Virus record (IMG/VR): IMGVR_UViG_3300046683_000683
Coordinates: 1 to 45,591 of that record
DNA: 45,591 nt
Reading direction: 5' to 3' (one strand)
Source: a virus
A program made the position numbers and the translations under genes. The notes below the pieces were generated by a model. The model was not told the DNA's origin and made no database searches. It saw only the letters and a program-made list of their open reading frames with translations. Below, piece by piece: positions 28,187-36,097 of this stretch (its first letter is position 1; every line of letters begins with the position of its first letter).

Positions 28187-28531
28187 TCATTTGCTCCCGG
28201 TGACGAATGCGAAGGCAGCTTTCGCCGCTGCCTTCAACTGCTGCCACGTCTTGCGAGGCGGTTCGTAATCTCCGAACCGGAGAAGTACGTCGCTTACACT
28301 TACCGGCGAGGCACCTTTAGCTCGGTTGACGTTGACAATTGCGCTAGTAATCTGTGCTGCTCGCATGTCTGCTCGCTCCTCATCGAACGGCTCGACTTCT
28401 GCGAATGCCATCCATTCTACTAGCTGCTCCCACGTGATCTGCGAGAGCATATGGTCGACGTTTACGTGCCCGAGCTTTGCTGCAAGCCGATAGGCGAAGC
28501 GACGTACCTCGCCCCGCCCTAGTCGTTTTTT
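28187..28531 (-). CDS. Tail assembly chaperone GT extension (made by -1 frameshift)
   Basis: This frame has no ribosome site of its own and is read by -1 slippage on A AAA AAC at 28531-28525, just before the stop of the G-like gene. It adds about 113 residues (KKRLGRGEVRRFAYRLAAKL and onward, including SQITWEQLVEWMAFAEVEPF) to the upstream protein. The T-type domain with its WExLxEWxAF-like core is typical of Gp-T in lambda-like tails. GT binds the tape measure and recruits tail tube subunits. The stop lies four bases before the tape measure start. Confidence 0.88.
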   Translation of the reverse strand, partial: KKRLGRGEVRRFAYRLAAKLGHVNVDHMLSQITWEQLVEWMAFAEVEPFDEERADMRAAQITSAIVNVNRAKGASPVSVSDVLLRFGDYEPPRKTWQQLKAAAKAAFAFVTGSK

Positions 28532-28926
28532 GCTTCGGCCTTTGCGTCTTTCTTGTTGAGACCGTTGAGCTCGAGGGCGGCGTCCTGGATTCTGTTGATC
28601 GCCTTCAGGCTCTTCTTCCTCAGCGCGTCCACGTCTGCCTCGCTGAAGAGCGGCTTGCCGTCGTCGCCGATGATGCAGATCACGAGCAGTCGAATCGCCG
28701 CCTTGCTCTTGTCGGTCTTCGAGCGCTCGTGGAAGTCGATTGCTTCTTCCGCACTGAGCGAGCGAATCGTTACGGAGCCGTTCCACTCCGGCACGTCGAC
28801 TTCAACGGTCTTGACGTCAACGACGTCCAGGATCTCTTTCGCCGAAAGCTTGCGCTTGCGGACTGCGTTGAAGGTTTCCTGAGAAACAACGTTGTCCTTG
28901 ACCGCTTCGTCTTTCTCGTTCTCCAT
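28519..28926 (-). CDS. Tail assembly chaperone G-like protein
   Basis: 135 aa; ATG at 28926. Acidic, helical protein (LSAEEAIDFHERSKTDKSKA, LRKKSLKAINRIQDAALELNG) in the canonical place between tail tube and tape measure. It ends DAKAEAKND and stop; the final codons GCA AAA AAC form the slippery site that yields the longer GT form. G alone is made in excess over GT in known phages. It coats the tape measure during assembly and is absent from virions. Confidence 0.88.
   Translation of the reverse strand: MENEKDEAVKDNVVSQETFNAVRKRKLSAKEILDVVDVKTVEVDVPEWNGSVTIRSLSAEEAIDFHERSKTDKSKAAIRLLVICIIGDDGKPLFSEADVDALRKKSLKAINRIQDAALELNGLNKKDAKAEAKND
28525..28531 (-). other. -1 ribosomal frameshift site AAAAAAC
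   Basis: On the minus strand the codons GCA AAA AAC GAC TAG contain the classical X XXY YYZ heptamer A AAA AAC. Shifting back by one base continues as AAA CGA CTA GGG CGG, entering the open T-type frame. The heptamer lies two codons before the zero-frame stop, as in other G/GT pairs. Confidence 0.88.
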
Positions 28927-28947
28927 CTTGTCCTCTTCTTTCTAAGC

Positions 28948-28980
28948 GGCTCGGATGAGGTCTCGCGGCTCACCCGAGCC
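28948..28980 (-). repeat. 7-bp stem-loop between tail tube and chaperone genes
   Basis: GGCTCGG (28948-28954) pairs with CCGAGCC (28974-28980) on either strand. It lies in the 77-base gap after the abundant tail tube gene and could stabilise its mRNA or reduce readthrough. No U-run. Confidence 0.5.
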
Positions 28981-29003
28981 AAGGTTTACGGCTGTGCGAA
29001 CGA

Positions 29004-29450
29004 CTAACCCCAGATATGCCCGCCGGTCGGCTTGATCGTGATATCCGCCGTGAGCTTGTCGTCCACCGGCGCGCTCGGCTTGATGCCGACGACGTAGCCG
29101 GAGAAGATCAAGTACGAGCTGTCGGGGTAGGTGATCTTGTAGATGTCGCGACTCCCGTCCTTCCACTTCTTCTGAAGACCGGTCGTCTCGTCGTGCGTCG
29201 TGTCGTTCGGGTTGAAGTTGATCTTGAACGTCACTTCTCCCTTACGCCTGATGCCGACGATGATCCGGTCGTCCGACTCGTTGTGCGTGGTCGTCTCGAT
29301 CGCCTTCCGCGTCATCTCGGGCGGATTCAGATCGAGCAACTCGCTGATGTTTACGAAAGCCAGCGAACTCCCCGACGGACTGGCATCCGGCCAGTACGGG
29401 TCGGGAGAGACGGCGATGATCGTCCCCTGTGCCGACATTCCATAGGTCAT
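29004..29450 (-). CDS. Major tail (tube) protein
   Basis: 148 aa; ATG at 29450 after AGGAGGAAG. All-beta protein: EVTFKINFNPNDTTHDETTG, SSYLIFSGYVVGIKPSAPVD and TADITIKPTGGHIWG match the tail tube fold with its long loop and C-terminal hairpin. ISELLDLNPPEMTRKAIETT is a typical N-terminal block. Gene order (terminator, tube, chaperone, tape measure) confirms the role. It polymerises as hexameric rings around the tape measure. Confidence 0.88.
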   Translation of the reverse strand: MTYGMSAQGTIIAVSPDPYWPDASPSGSSLAFVNISELLDLNPPEMTRKAIETTTHNESDDRIIVGIRRKGEVTFKINFNPNDTTHDETTGLQKKWKDGSRDIYKITYPDSSYLIFSGYVVGIKPSAPVDDKLTADITIKPTGGHIWG

Positions 29451-29469
29451 GTTTTCTCTTCCTCCTAGC

Positions 29470-29886
29470 TCAGAAGCTAACGTCTCTGTTCTTCACTGCG
29501 GTAAAAGCGTTGAATGCCGCCTTCACCATTGTCCGTGCGGCTGCGTACGTCCCGGCTCGCACGATGATCTGAACCGACGGCTTCTCGTAGGAAACAGTCG
29601 TCGGCTCGTTCTGCGTCAAGCCGGGCGCAGCTCCCGGCGTCTCGATGATGAGAAGGAAAGGGCCTGCTCCATCCGGGATCCTTGCTTGCGATCCACCGAA
29701 GATATTGCTATTCGCTACTCCAACGCCGGCGGCAACGAGGACCGAGGCGAGCTCCTCGATTACCGTCTCGCTTGGCTTCTTGTCGAGGAGGAAGTTGTAC
29801 GCCAGCATCGCTCGACCGGTTGAGTCTGCCTTCAGATCGACGAGTCCGCCGAGCGGTGCGATTCGGAGATAGCGAGTCGTTGGCAT
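29470..29886 (-). CDS. Tail terminator / tail completion protein
   Basis: 138 aa; ATG at 29886 overlaps the upstream stop (ATGA). A small alpha/beta protein directly before the tail tube gene, with ETVIEELASVLVAAGVG early and VSYEKPSVQIIVRAG and YAAARTMVKAAFNAF later. This is the layout of phage tail terminator proteins (gpU-like), which cap the tube and join it to the head. Motif evidence is modest; context is strong. Confidence 0.75.
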   Translation of the reverse strand: MPTTRYLRIAPLGGLVDLKADSTGRAMLAYNFLLDKKPSETVIEELASVLVAAGVGVANSNIFGGSQARIPDGAGPFLLIIETPGAAPGLTQNEPTTVSYEKPSVQIIVRAGTYAAARTMVKAAFNAFTAVKNRDVSF

Positions 29887-30278
29887 CAGCGCACCTTCAT
29901 CTCTTTCGCTATGTCTTCCATCATCGAGCCGCCGGTCTCAGCGAGCCAGGCTTTCTGGAGGAACTTCTGGCCAGTTCCTGGAGGATTGAAGACGATTGTC
30001 TTCCCCTCCCAGCTCGGCGGATCGTGTTTGGAAGGGTTCTCGTGGACAGCGATGGCGTGTTCTGCGGTGAAGACAACTGTGACCGACCGGCCTTCTTTCG
30101 AGACGATCAGCTCGGCGCTTCCCCTGAGAATTCCGTCTCGCTCCGGAGCGTTCTCGACAGCCGTCTCCTTGACCCTCTTGCCGACTCGCAGAAGTCCCGC
30201 TCGAGCGCGCTTGCTGAAGTCGCCTCCCAGCTTCCGAACGTTCGCGCGTACTCGCGCGGAATCAAGCTTCGACGGCAT
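29886..30278 (-). CDS. Neck protein, HK97 gp10-like
   Basis: 130 aa, ATG at 30278. Helical N-terminus (DFSKRARAGLLRVGKRVKET), then APERDGILRGS and VTVVFTAEHAIAVHENPSKH, with KFLQKAW near the end. The pattern AP-x-x-x-G-x-LRxS with a following strand and xxAxxVHE is typical of the HK97 gp10-like connectors between head and tail. It is separated from the other connector genes by the inserted sugar cassette. Confidence 0.82.
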   Translation of the reverse strand: MPSKLDSARVRANVRKLGGDFSKRARAGLLRVGKRVKETAVENAPERDGILRGSAELIVSKEGRSVTVVFTAEHAIAVHENPSKHDPPSWEGKTIVFNPPGTGQKFLQKAWLAETGGSMMEDIAKEMKVR

Positions 30279-31425
30279 CTTCCACCTTGATAGGTTGAAG
30301 AACAGAGGAGACTTCTTCGGCGAAGCGTGCGCCGATCTTCTCCCAGCGGAAGCGAGGCTCGCCGATCAGAGACAAGCCTTTCCTTCTGAGCTCCGTCCGA
30401 AGATCCTGCTCGCGGTACAGCCGGTCGAAAGCAGCGATCATCTCTTCCTTGTCCGGGATTCCGCCGACTGCGTTGATGTTGTTCGGAGTGCAGGAGACGG
30501 TCGGACAGCTGATCTGAAGCGACGCTTCTCTCGGCCACTCGCCCGTCGCCGACCACGCCGGCAGGATCTGCGGAATACCGCAGGCCATGGCTTCCATGTG
30601 GCAAAGCCCCCAACCTTCGTAAGCTGTCGAGAACATCCCGTCGAAGGAGGAGTAGACGTTTCGCATTGCAGCATCCGAAGGCCCGCAGCCCGTGCGAGGT
30701 TCTCCGACGATCATCCTCGCGCTGATGCCCAAGTATTCGCCGAGCTGTTTGATATCGAAGCCGGAGTCGCCGGTCGGAGCGACGTGCAAGTACAGATAGG
30801 CGTTCTTGACGTCCTTGCTCTTAACCCACTCGGCGAAGTACATCATGGCGAGGTCGATCCGCTTACGCGGCTGGTTGCGACCGACAACGCCGAGGATGAA
30901 AGCAGAGTCTCGCATGAACGACGGCAGGCCTTGCCGAGCTTCACTCCGAGGAACAGGGTGGAAGACGTTAATATCCACGCCGAGCGGAATGACTGAGCTC
31001 GCTCCGAGAAACCCTCCGAGCCTCGCCTCTCGCTCGCCGAACTCAGTCCAGAAGATCACCTTCTTACATCCGTTCATCTCGTTGCCGCGGCAATTCTTCC
31101 CGTCGACCGCGACGCTCGCGACCATCGGCGTACCTTTGCAGGCATCGAGGTAGACTGCAATGTTCCACGGATCATTCGTCACGCAGACGACGTCCGGGCG
31201 GATTTGCTTGATGAGTCCCGGGAGTCGGCGAAGCCCGAAGCCGTCTCCGCCGCCCAAGGCGTAGGGAGGGTAGATCGGGTACGGAAAGCCATGCGGATCG
31301 CCGAAGTAGTTGATCGCGAGCATATGCACTTCATGCCCTGCTCGCAGCAGGCCGTCTGCATATGCGTGATTCATCCGAGCGAAGCCGGTCTGCACCGCGC
31401 CGTCGCCCACCAGTAGTACTCTCAT
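30262..31425 (-). CDS. Glycosyltransferase, GT-B (group 1) family
   Basis: 387 aa; ATG at 31425, overlapping the upstream stop (ATGA). The N-terminus MRVLLVGDGAVQTGFARMNH has the usual Rossmann strand and Gly loop. The donor domain has VIPLGVDINVFHPV, FILGVVGRNQPRKRIDLAM and YEGWGLCHMEAMACGIPQI, where the E-x7-E motif is EGWGLCHMEAMACG. It transfers a sugar from an activated donor, probably the one made by the neighbouring aminotransferase and acyltransferase. Its position between neck genes suggests co-expression with virion proteins. Confidence 0.92.
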   Translation of the reverse strand: MRVLLVGDGAVQTGFARMNHAYADGLLRAGHEVHMLAINYFGDPHGFPYPIYPPYALGGGDGFGLRRLPGLIKQIRPDVVCVTNDPWNIAVYLDACKGTPMVASVAVDGKNCRGNEMNGCKKVIFWTEFGEREARLGGFLGASSVIPLGVDINVFHPVPRSEARQGLPSFMRDSAFILGVVGRNQPRKRIDLAMMYFAEWVKSKDVKNAYLYLHVAPTGDSGFDIKQLGEYLGISARMIVGEPRTGCGPSDAAMRNVYSSFDGMFSTAYEGWGLCHMEAMACGIPQILPAWSATGEWPREASLQISCPTVSCTPNNINAVGGIPDKEEMIAAFDRLYREQDLRTELRRKGLSLIGEPRFRWEKIGARFAEEVSSVLQPIKVEDAVEA

Positions 31426-32141
31426 GCTTGCCTCACTTTTAGAGATGGGACGACGCCAATGCGAAACCCCTGAGCGCGCGCGTCTTCGCACCAACCGACG
31501 AGGCATCCCTCGTTGCGAATTCTCGCGCTCCTCGCTACGTGTCCCCGCATAGCAAGACAGGAGCCGACGCTGCTAACTTCAAACACGTCTGATTCGAGTA
31601 CTCCAGGGAAGAACGGGGAGAAGGGCGCGAACCTCCGACCGTCAAGTCCTCGGAAACCCCAGATGTCGTAGAAACATTCTCCTGCCATGACGAGAGGAGC
31701 GAAGACGTCGAAGCCAGCTGGCCGCTCGTCTGCGAGCAGCGCGAGCTGCATCAGTGTCTCCGGCTCCCAGAACAAATCGCTCTCGACGTAGACAAGAAGG
31801 TCGTCTTGATCTGTGATGCTGCGAAAGATCGCATTTCCGACGAGTGAGAGCGCGGCCATTCTCTCCGGCGACTCCGTCGAGCCGAACTCCGGGCCACCAT
31901 GGTTGCACTTCACCAGCTCGAGGGAAAGATCGCGACTTCGCGCTTCAGCTAAGAGCATCTCGTCCGTTCCGTCAACGGAGTCGCCCTCCACTGCAACGAC
32001 GCGCAAGCGGCCGGGCCAGATGCTTCGCAGACGGTCAACTTGAGCGAGGTAAGAGGGCACACGACCGCGGCAATTCCTGTGCGCGGAGCCAACTACAAGG
32101 TTGACCGGCACTCTCGTTCCCTCGTCTCCGTGGTCATGCAC
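31422..32141 (-). CDS. Glycosyltransferase, GT-A type (CAP59-like)
   Basis: 239 aa, ATG at 32141. NLVVGSAHRNCRGRVPSYLA and LRVVAVEGDSVDGTDEMLLA give the GT-A nucleotide fold; DDLLVYVESDLFWEPETLMQ carries the acidic metal/donor site. The block NC-x-x-R...V-x-x-VEGDSxDGT resembles cryptococcal mannosyltransferase (CAP59/Anp1-type) proteins. It probably adds the first or a branching sugar of the glycan built by this cassette. It starts at the last base of the upstream methyltransferase stop. Confidence 0.82.
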   Translation of the reverse strand: MHDHGDEGTRVPVNLVVGSAHRNCRGRVPSYLAQVDRLRSIWPGRLRVVAVEGDSVDGTDEMLLAEARSRDLSLELVKCNHGGPEFGSTESPERMAALSLVGNAIFRSITDQDDLLVYVESDLFWEPETLMQLALLADERPAGFDVFAPLVMAGECFYDIWGFRGLDGRRFAPFSPFFPGVLESDVFEVSSVGSCLAMRGHVARSARIRNEGCLVGWCEDARAQGFRIGVVPSLKVRQA

Positions 32142-32677
32142 TACGGAACCTCCGCAACGAGCAAGTCGCCGGCTGCATGATTCGTGTCTCGATAGGAGAA
32201 TCTGTACTCGCTATTCACTTGCAGCACGAACTTCCGAATCTCCTCCGCCGCCAACCCGTGCCAATCCGGCGAGCCGAACATTCGAACATCGTCTATCAAC
32301 AACGTATGATCTCGACGAGGTTGCTCTGCGAGCACTGCAAGCTCCTCGAGCAGCGGGTTTCTCTCAACGCTGTGCGCGTCGAGGTAGACAACAGCCTTGC
32401 TCCTGATCGTCGGAAGCACTGTCCGAAGAAACGTAGGCGAGTCGCAGCACGCGAGCACGACTCTGTTATTCCCTCGATACCGATTATAGGCAACAGCGAA
32501 GATCGCCGGGTCTTCCTCAACGCTGAAAACTTGCTCAAAGCCAGCGTCAAGAGCAATCTGAATCCCTCGCCCTACATTCGTCCCGGTCTCGATGAAGATG
32601 CTACGAGGGAAGTCCGCAAGCGTCTCGACTCGAAGCGAGGAGTACGGATGCTGAAGAACGTAAGGATTCGCGCTCAC
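32141..32677 (-). CDS. SAM-dependent methyltransferase (FkbM-like)
   Basis: 178 aa from a GTG at 32677, which overlaps the acyltransferase TGA and has GGGAG eight bases upstream; a longer frame from a TTG is unlikely. Motif I is SIFIETGTNVGRGIQIAL, followed by VFSVEEDPAIF (acidic ribose-binding residue) and VVYLDAHS. It is compact, like FkbM-type enzymes that methylate sugars. In this cassette it probably caps or modifies a deoxyamino sugar. Confidence 0.82.
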   Translation of the reverse strand: MSANPYVLQHPYSSLRVETLADFPRSIFIETGTNVGRGIQIALDAGFEQVFSVEEDPAIFAVAYNRYRGNNRVVLACCDSPTFLRTVLPTIRSKAVVYLDAHSVERNPLLEELAVLAEQPRRDHTLLIDDVRMFGSPDWHGLAAEEIRKFVLQVNSEYRFSYRDTNHAAGDLLVAEVP

Positions 32678-33225
32678 TGCGAAAGCTCCCGCTTCTTCGC
32701 AAAGCGCGCGGGCGATCCGATCCAAATCTCCCAAGGCGGAATGTCTCTCGTTGCTAAAGAGTTCGCCCCGAGCACTGCGCCCTCGTGAAGCGTGACGCCC
32801 GGGAGGACCACCGAGTTAGTCAGCACGCACGAATAGCGCTCGAGGCGAACGAAAGAAGTTTGTACTCGCTGCATTTCTACCGGCGCAGCTGCGCTCATGC
32901 TGAGGGCGTCGATTTGATTGCTCCCGCTGATAAGCTTGCCACCGGAGGCCACGCAGGAGAAGTCGTCGAGGAAAGTGCTGCCACCACCGATGCCGAGATG
33001 CGCAAAGCTCGCGATGTGGACGCCTCGGCCGATGTGCAAGCCGGTTCCTCCCTCGAGCTTGACGAAGGAGTCGATCCGAGCGCCCGAGAGCACGACGATC
33101 TTGTGCTCCTTCGTTCTCACGATTGGCTCGTAGAAAACAGCTGGCGGAAGATCATGCAGCAGCTCGTCGATCTCGAGTCCGTCCTTTAGAAAGCGGAGCA
33201 TTCGACCGTACTGTTCTTCGCTCAC
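32674..33225 (-). CDS. Hexapeptide-repeat acyltransferase
   Basis: 183 aa; GTG at 33225 after AGGAGG. Left-handed beta-helix repeats run from ARIDSFVKLEGGTGLHIGRG through ASFAHLGIGGG to CVLTNSVVLPGVTLHEGAVL, ending in VIGSPA-like WIGSPARFAKK, the classic ending of sugar O- or N-acetyltransferases. Adjacent to a DegT aminotransferase it most likely N-acylates the new amino sugar. It overlaps both neighbours by four bases. Confidence 0.9.
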   Translation of the reverse strand: MSEEQYGRMLRFLKDGLEIDELLHDLPPAVFYEPIVRTKEHKIVVLSGARIDSFVKLEGGTGLHIGRGVHIASFAHLGIGGGSTFLDDFSCVASGGKLISGSNQIDALSMSAAAPVEMQRVQTSFVRLERYSCVLTNSVVLPGVTLHEGAVLGANSLATRDIPPWEIWIGSPARFAKKRELSQ

Positions 33226-34259
33226 GCTACCACCTCCTCGAGCACACGGAGCAGGCTGCGAACGACATACTGAACGTCCAGCAGCGTCATTCCGAGATGC
33301 AGCGGCAGCACGAGTCCGGTTTTCGCAAGCTCTTCTGCAACTGGCAGACTCTGCTCTCGCCGATAGATCGGCTGCGTGTGCAACGCGGGAAAGATCGGCC
33401 GAGTCTCGATGCCGTATGTCTCGAGCTCAGCAGCGACGCGCGGAGCGTCTTCGACACAGACCGGCATCACCCAGTCGACGCTTCCTGCGGGTCGAGCTTG
33501 CAGCCGAACGCTGCTCCCGAGCCGCGCTCTGTACACATCTGCAAGCTGACGCCTCCGGCGCAGCGCGTCGTGGATGAGCTCAATCTGCCCACAGCCCAGC
33601 GCCGCCTGGAGGTCGGTCATTCTGTAGTTGAAGCCGAGCGTCTCGTGGATGTAGCGCTGCGCGCCACTCGTCCCTTGTCCTCGGAGCAGCCGGACCTTCG
33701 CTGCAAGCTCGTCGGAGTTCGTGAGTACCGCTCCGCCTTCTCCGGTCGTGATGATCTTGTTTCCGTAGAAACTGAGAACGCTGATGTCTCCACCGATCGG
33801 CACGCCGTGTGACTCGCAAGCGTCTTCGAGAACCCAGACTCCCGGGATGAAAGGTCGTCCGCAAGGAACGCCGTAGAGATTGACCGTCACAATCCCGACT
33901 GCATCAAACTCCCTGACTGCTTCCTCCGCTTGCTCAAGATCGAGAGTCCAAGTGTGCGGGTTGACGTCTGCGAAGATCGGCACTGCACCGCAATACCGCA
34001 CAGCGTTTGCCGTCGCAATGTAGGAGCAGGCCGGCACAACGACCCTGTCTGCCGGCTTCACTCCCAAGGCAAGGAGCGAAGTGTGAAGTGCGGCTGTTCC
34101 GCTAGAGACTGCAACAGCGTGCTGTGAGCTCGCGAGCGAGCGAAGGAAGCTTTCAAACTGCAGAACGTACTTCCCCATCGACAGGCTCTTAATCCTCAGC
34201 GCTTCCGTAACGTACTCAGCCTCACGGCCGAGAAACGTCGGCTCGGCTAGTCGAATCAC
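33222..34259 (-). CDS. DegT/DnrJ/EryC1 sugar aminotransferase
   Basis: 345 aa from a GTG at 34259; longer frames start within the upstream gene. PLP-enzyme motifs: AVSSGTAALHTSL, VVVPACSYIATANAV, WVLEDACESHG, and SFYGNKIITTGEGG with the PLP lysine Lys168. GFNYRMTDLQAALG is the standard family block. Such enzymes make 4-amino-4,6-dideoxy sugars (perosamine/viosamine type) or 3-amino sugars from keto sugars. The keto-sugar supplying enzymes are not in the window, so the phage probably draws on a host pool. Confidence 0.94.
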   Translation of the reverse strand: MIRLAEPTFLGREAEYVTEALRIKSLSMGKYVLQFESFLRSLASSQHAVAVSSGTAALHTSLLALGVKPADRVVVPACSYIATANAVRYCGAVPIFADVNPHTWTLDLEQAEEAVREFDAVGIVTVNLYGVPCGRPFIPGVWVLEDACESHGVPIGGDISVLSFYGNKIITTGEGGAVLTNSDELAAKVRLLRGQGTSGAQRYIHETLGFNYRMTDLQAALGCGQIELIHDALRRRRQLADVYRARLGSSVRLQARPAGSVDWVMPVCVEDAPRVAAELETYGIETRPIFPALHTQPIYRREQSLPVAEELAKTGLVLPLHLGMTLLDVQYVVRSLLRVLEEVVA

Positions 34260-34272
34260 TCCGCCTCGTGCT

Positions 34273-34611
34273 TCACGCAAAGTACACCACTTCGTGATGA
34301 GAACCGTTCTCGTCGGGCTCGAGGTTGACTGCGATCGGCTCCGGAGATGCAGGAGAAAACTGCGCCGGCAGCGAAAGCTCGTAGTCAATCGTGAGTCCGT
34401 AGACTCCGGCAACGTACATCGTCACGGCCGACTTCTTCTCCACGCCCGAGACTTGAACTTGCCTATGCTGATTCACGCAACGGCCGTAGATGACTTGTCC
34501 GCTACCATAGGCAGTTGGCGCGCCAAGAATGTCTCTCGAGAGAATCTGCCTTGCCGTCACGGCATGAGGGAACATGCCTTCGGTAAGCAAGTCGTCGACT
34601 ATACTCCTCAC
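34273..34611 (-). CDS. Head-tail connector / neck protein (112 aa)
   Basis: GTG at 34611 overlaps the preceding TGA. A beta-rich protein with VIYGRCVNQHRQVQVSGVEK and YVAGVYGLTIDYELSLP, followed by an acidic end. Its place after the first connector and before the neck protein suggests head-tail joining or head completion. No confident family match. Confidence 0.65.
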   Translation of the reverse strand: MRSIVDDLLTEGMFPHAVTARQILSRDILGAPTAYGSGQVIYGRCVNQHRQVQVSGVEKKSAVTMYVAGVYGLTIDYELSLPAQFSPASPEPIAVNLEPDENGSHHEVVYFA

Positions 34612-34964
34612 AAAACCCTCAGCGAATGCGCTCCAGTCGTCGAGAGCAGCTCCCGCGCTCCCCGCTCTCGCAAACGATCCAGGGCTCGCATGTACGGCGA
34701 ATCGCTTGCGTCGCTCCACTCGAGCTTGAGATCCCCGACTGCTTTGGCAACGGCACCGGCACCCGCTGCAACGATGCGATCTCCGCATTGCGCCGCCGCG
34801 AGCCACTTATTCGGCTCAGCCGCGACGACTGCGAGAATCTCCTCATCGCTGAAGCGCGCTCCCGTAATCGTCGTTCCGACTCCCGTACTCGTACCTCGGT
34901 CGCCGATCAGGAAGCGCACCCAGTCTTTGTCCGTTGATAGCGTTGGATCGTAGGTCATAGACAT
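34608..34964 (-). CDS. Head-tail connector (gp6/adaptor-like) protein
   Basis: 118 aa; ATG at 34964 after GGGAG. The pattern DWVRFLIGDRG, FSDEEILAVVAAEPN and YMRALDRLRERG (an all-helical bundle) is a familiar first connector in siphoviruses, directly downstream of the capsid gene. It would form the ring beneath the portal. Confidence 0.78.
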   Translation of the reverse strand: MSMTYDPTLSTDKDWVRFLIGDRGTSTGVGTTITGARFSDEEILAVVAAEPNKWLAAAQCGDRIVAAGAGAVAKAVGDLKLEWSDASDSPYMRALDRLRERGARELLSTTGAHSLRVL

Positions 34965-35002
34965 AAGTGCGCTCCCTTCTCAGTTTCCGCTTGTTGAACT
35001 TC

Positions 35003-36064
35003 TTAGCTCATGTGATAGATGCCGGACCGTCCCGCCTTCGTGGCGCGGACGAGCGGCACCTGGATGCACATCGCTTTGAAGTTGATGCGCATCCCGCCCT
35101 CGATGTCCCACTGGATCGTCTGCGGCGGCTCACCTTCCACGAGCGAGGTGACGTCCTCCGTCAGCTGAACCATCAGAACGTTGTCGGCCGTGAGCTGGTC
35201 GCACGTCTGGATGCTCACGATGCTGTCGACCTGCATGAGCCGCTGGCGAATGCTCAAGTCGCTGTTGGCCTTGAAGTCATTCTCCAGCTTGACGCCGATC
35301 GCCGTCGGCACGTAGATCGCGTACGGTCCGAAGAAGCGATCGCCGTGGAGCGCCGAGATCATCGTCAGCACGTCGTCCAGGATGTTGTTTCCCGTCTTCG
35401 CCGCGGCACTCCATGCGCCGTTCGTACCGAATGCTCCGGTGTTGCGAGACGGCTGCGTCGTGTAGCCGTAGATGGGAGCGCCGGCGAACGTCGGACCGCC
35501 GGTGAGCAACATGCTCTCGACCTTCTCCGCGACGACTCGGCCGGCGAGCCTCGCCTGCGTCATGTCCAGCGCTTCTCCCGGAGCGTTGCGCGAAGCGGCT
35601 AGCGTGCGCAAGTTCAGGAAGAAGTCCTTGTGCGTGATGACGAGCGGGATGCTGCCCTGATCCCACTCGATCCTCTCGTTGCCGCTCTTCGCCAGGCCGT
35701 CGAGCGACACCTGAGCCGCGCCCAGATCGCTCTGCTTGTCGTACTGGAGAACCGTTCGGCCGAGGCCGTTCGGTACGGGCTTCACGAGCCCGTGAGCGAT
35801 CAGATCGGCGACGGCGCGGAGGCGAACGACCGTCTCCGCCACCACGACTTCGTCGAACTGAGTCCACTCGTACGGCCGGAGTGTGCCGAGCGCACGAAGC
35901 TCCGACGTCGAAAGATCACGTCCCTCGTCGAGCGCCTGGAGAAGTCGCTCGCCGGCCCAACGACCCGACGAACCTCCCCAGAAGTCCTGACCGCCTTCGG
36001 CTCGCGCGCTTCCGCCGACCGGCAGCGACGCTCGGCCGCGGCTTGCATTCCTGCTGCGTCCCAT
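35003..36064 (-). CDS. Major capsid protein, encapsulin-like HK97 fold
   Basis: 353 aa; ATG at 36064. After a basic/Gly-rich N-terminus, the body follows the encapsulin/linocin-type pattern: LRPYEWTQFDEVVVAETVVR, LGRTVLQYDKQSD, IPLVITHKDFFLNLRTLAAS, ARLAGRVVAEKVESMLLTGG and YGYTTQPS, ending VPLVRATKAGRSGIYHM. These capsids are HK97-fold proteins related to bacterial encapsulin nanocompartments. Placement after decoration and protease genes confirms the role. No separate long delta domain is visible; scaffolding probably comes from the protease gene's C-terminal part. Confidence 0.9.
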   Translation of the reverse strand: MGRSRNASRGRASLPVGGSARAEGGQDFWGGSSGRWAGERLLQALDEGRDLSTSELRALGTLRPYEWTQFDEVVVAETVVRLRAVADLIAHGLVKPVPNGLGRTVLQYDKQSDLGAAQVSLDGLAKSGNERIEWDQGSIPLVITHKDFFLNLRTLAASRNAPGEALDMTQARLAGRVVAEKVESMLLTGGPTFAGAPIYGYTTQPSRNTGAFGTNGAWSAAAKTGNNILDDVLTMISALHGDRFFGPYAIYVPTAIGVKLENDFKANSDLSIRQRLMQVDSIVSIQTCDQLTADNVLMVQLTEDVTSLVEGEPPQTIQWDIEGGMRINFKAMCIQVPLVRATKAGRSGIYHMS

Positions 36065-36097
36065 GTTCTTCTCTCCTCTCTGCCTTGAAGCCGGCGG

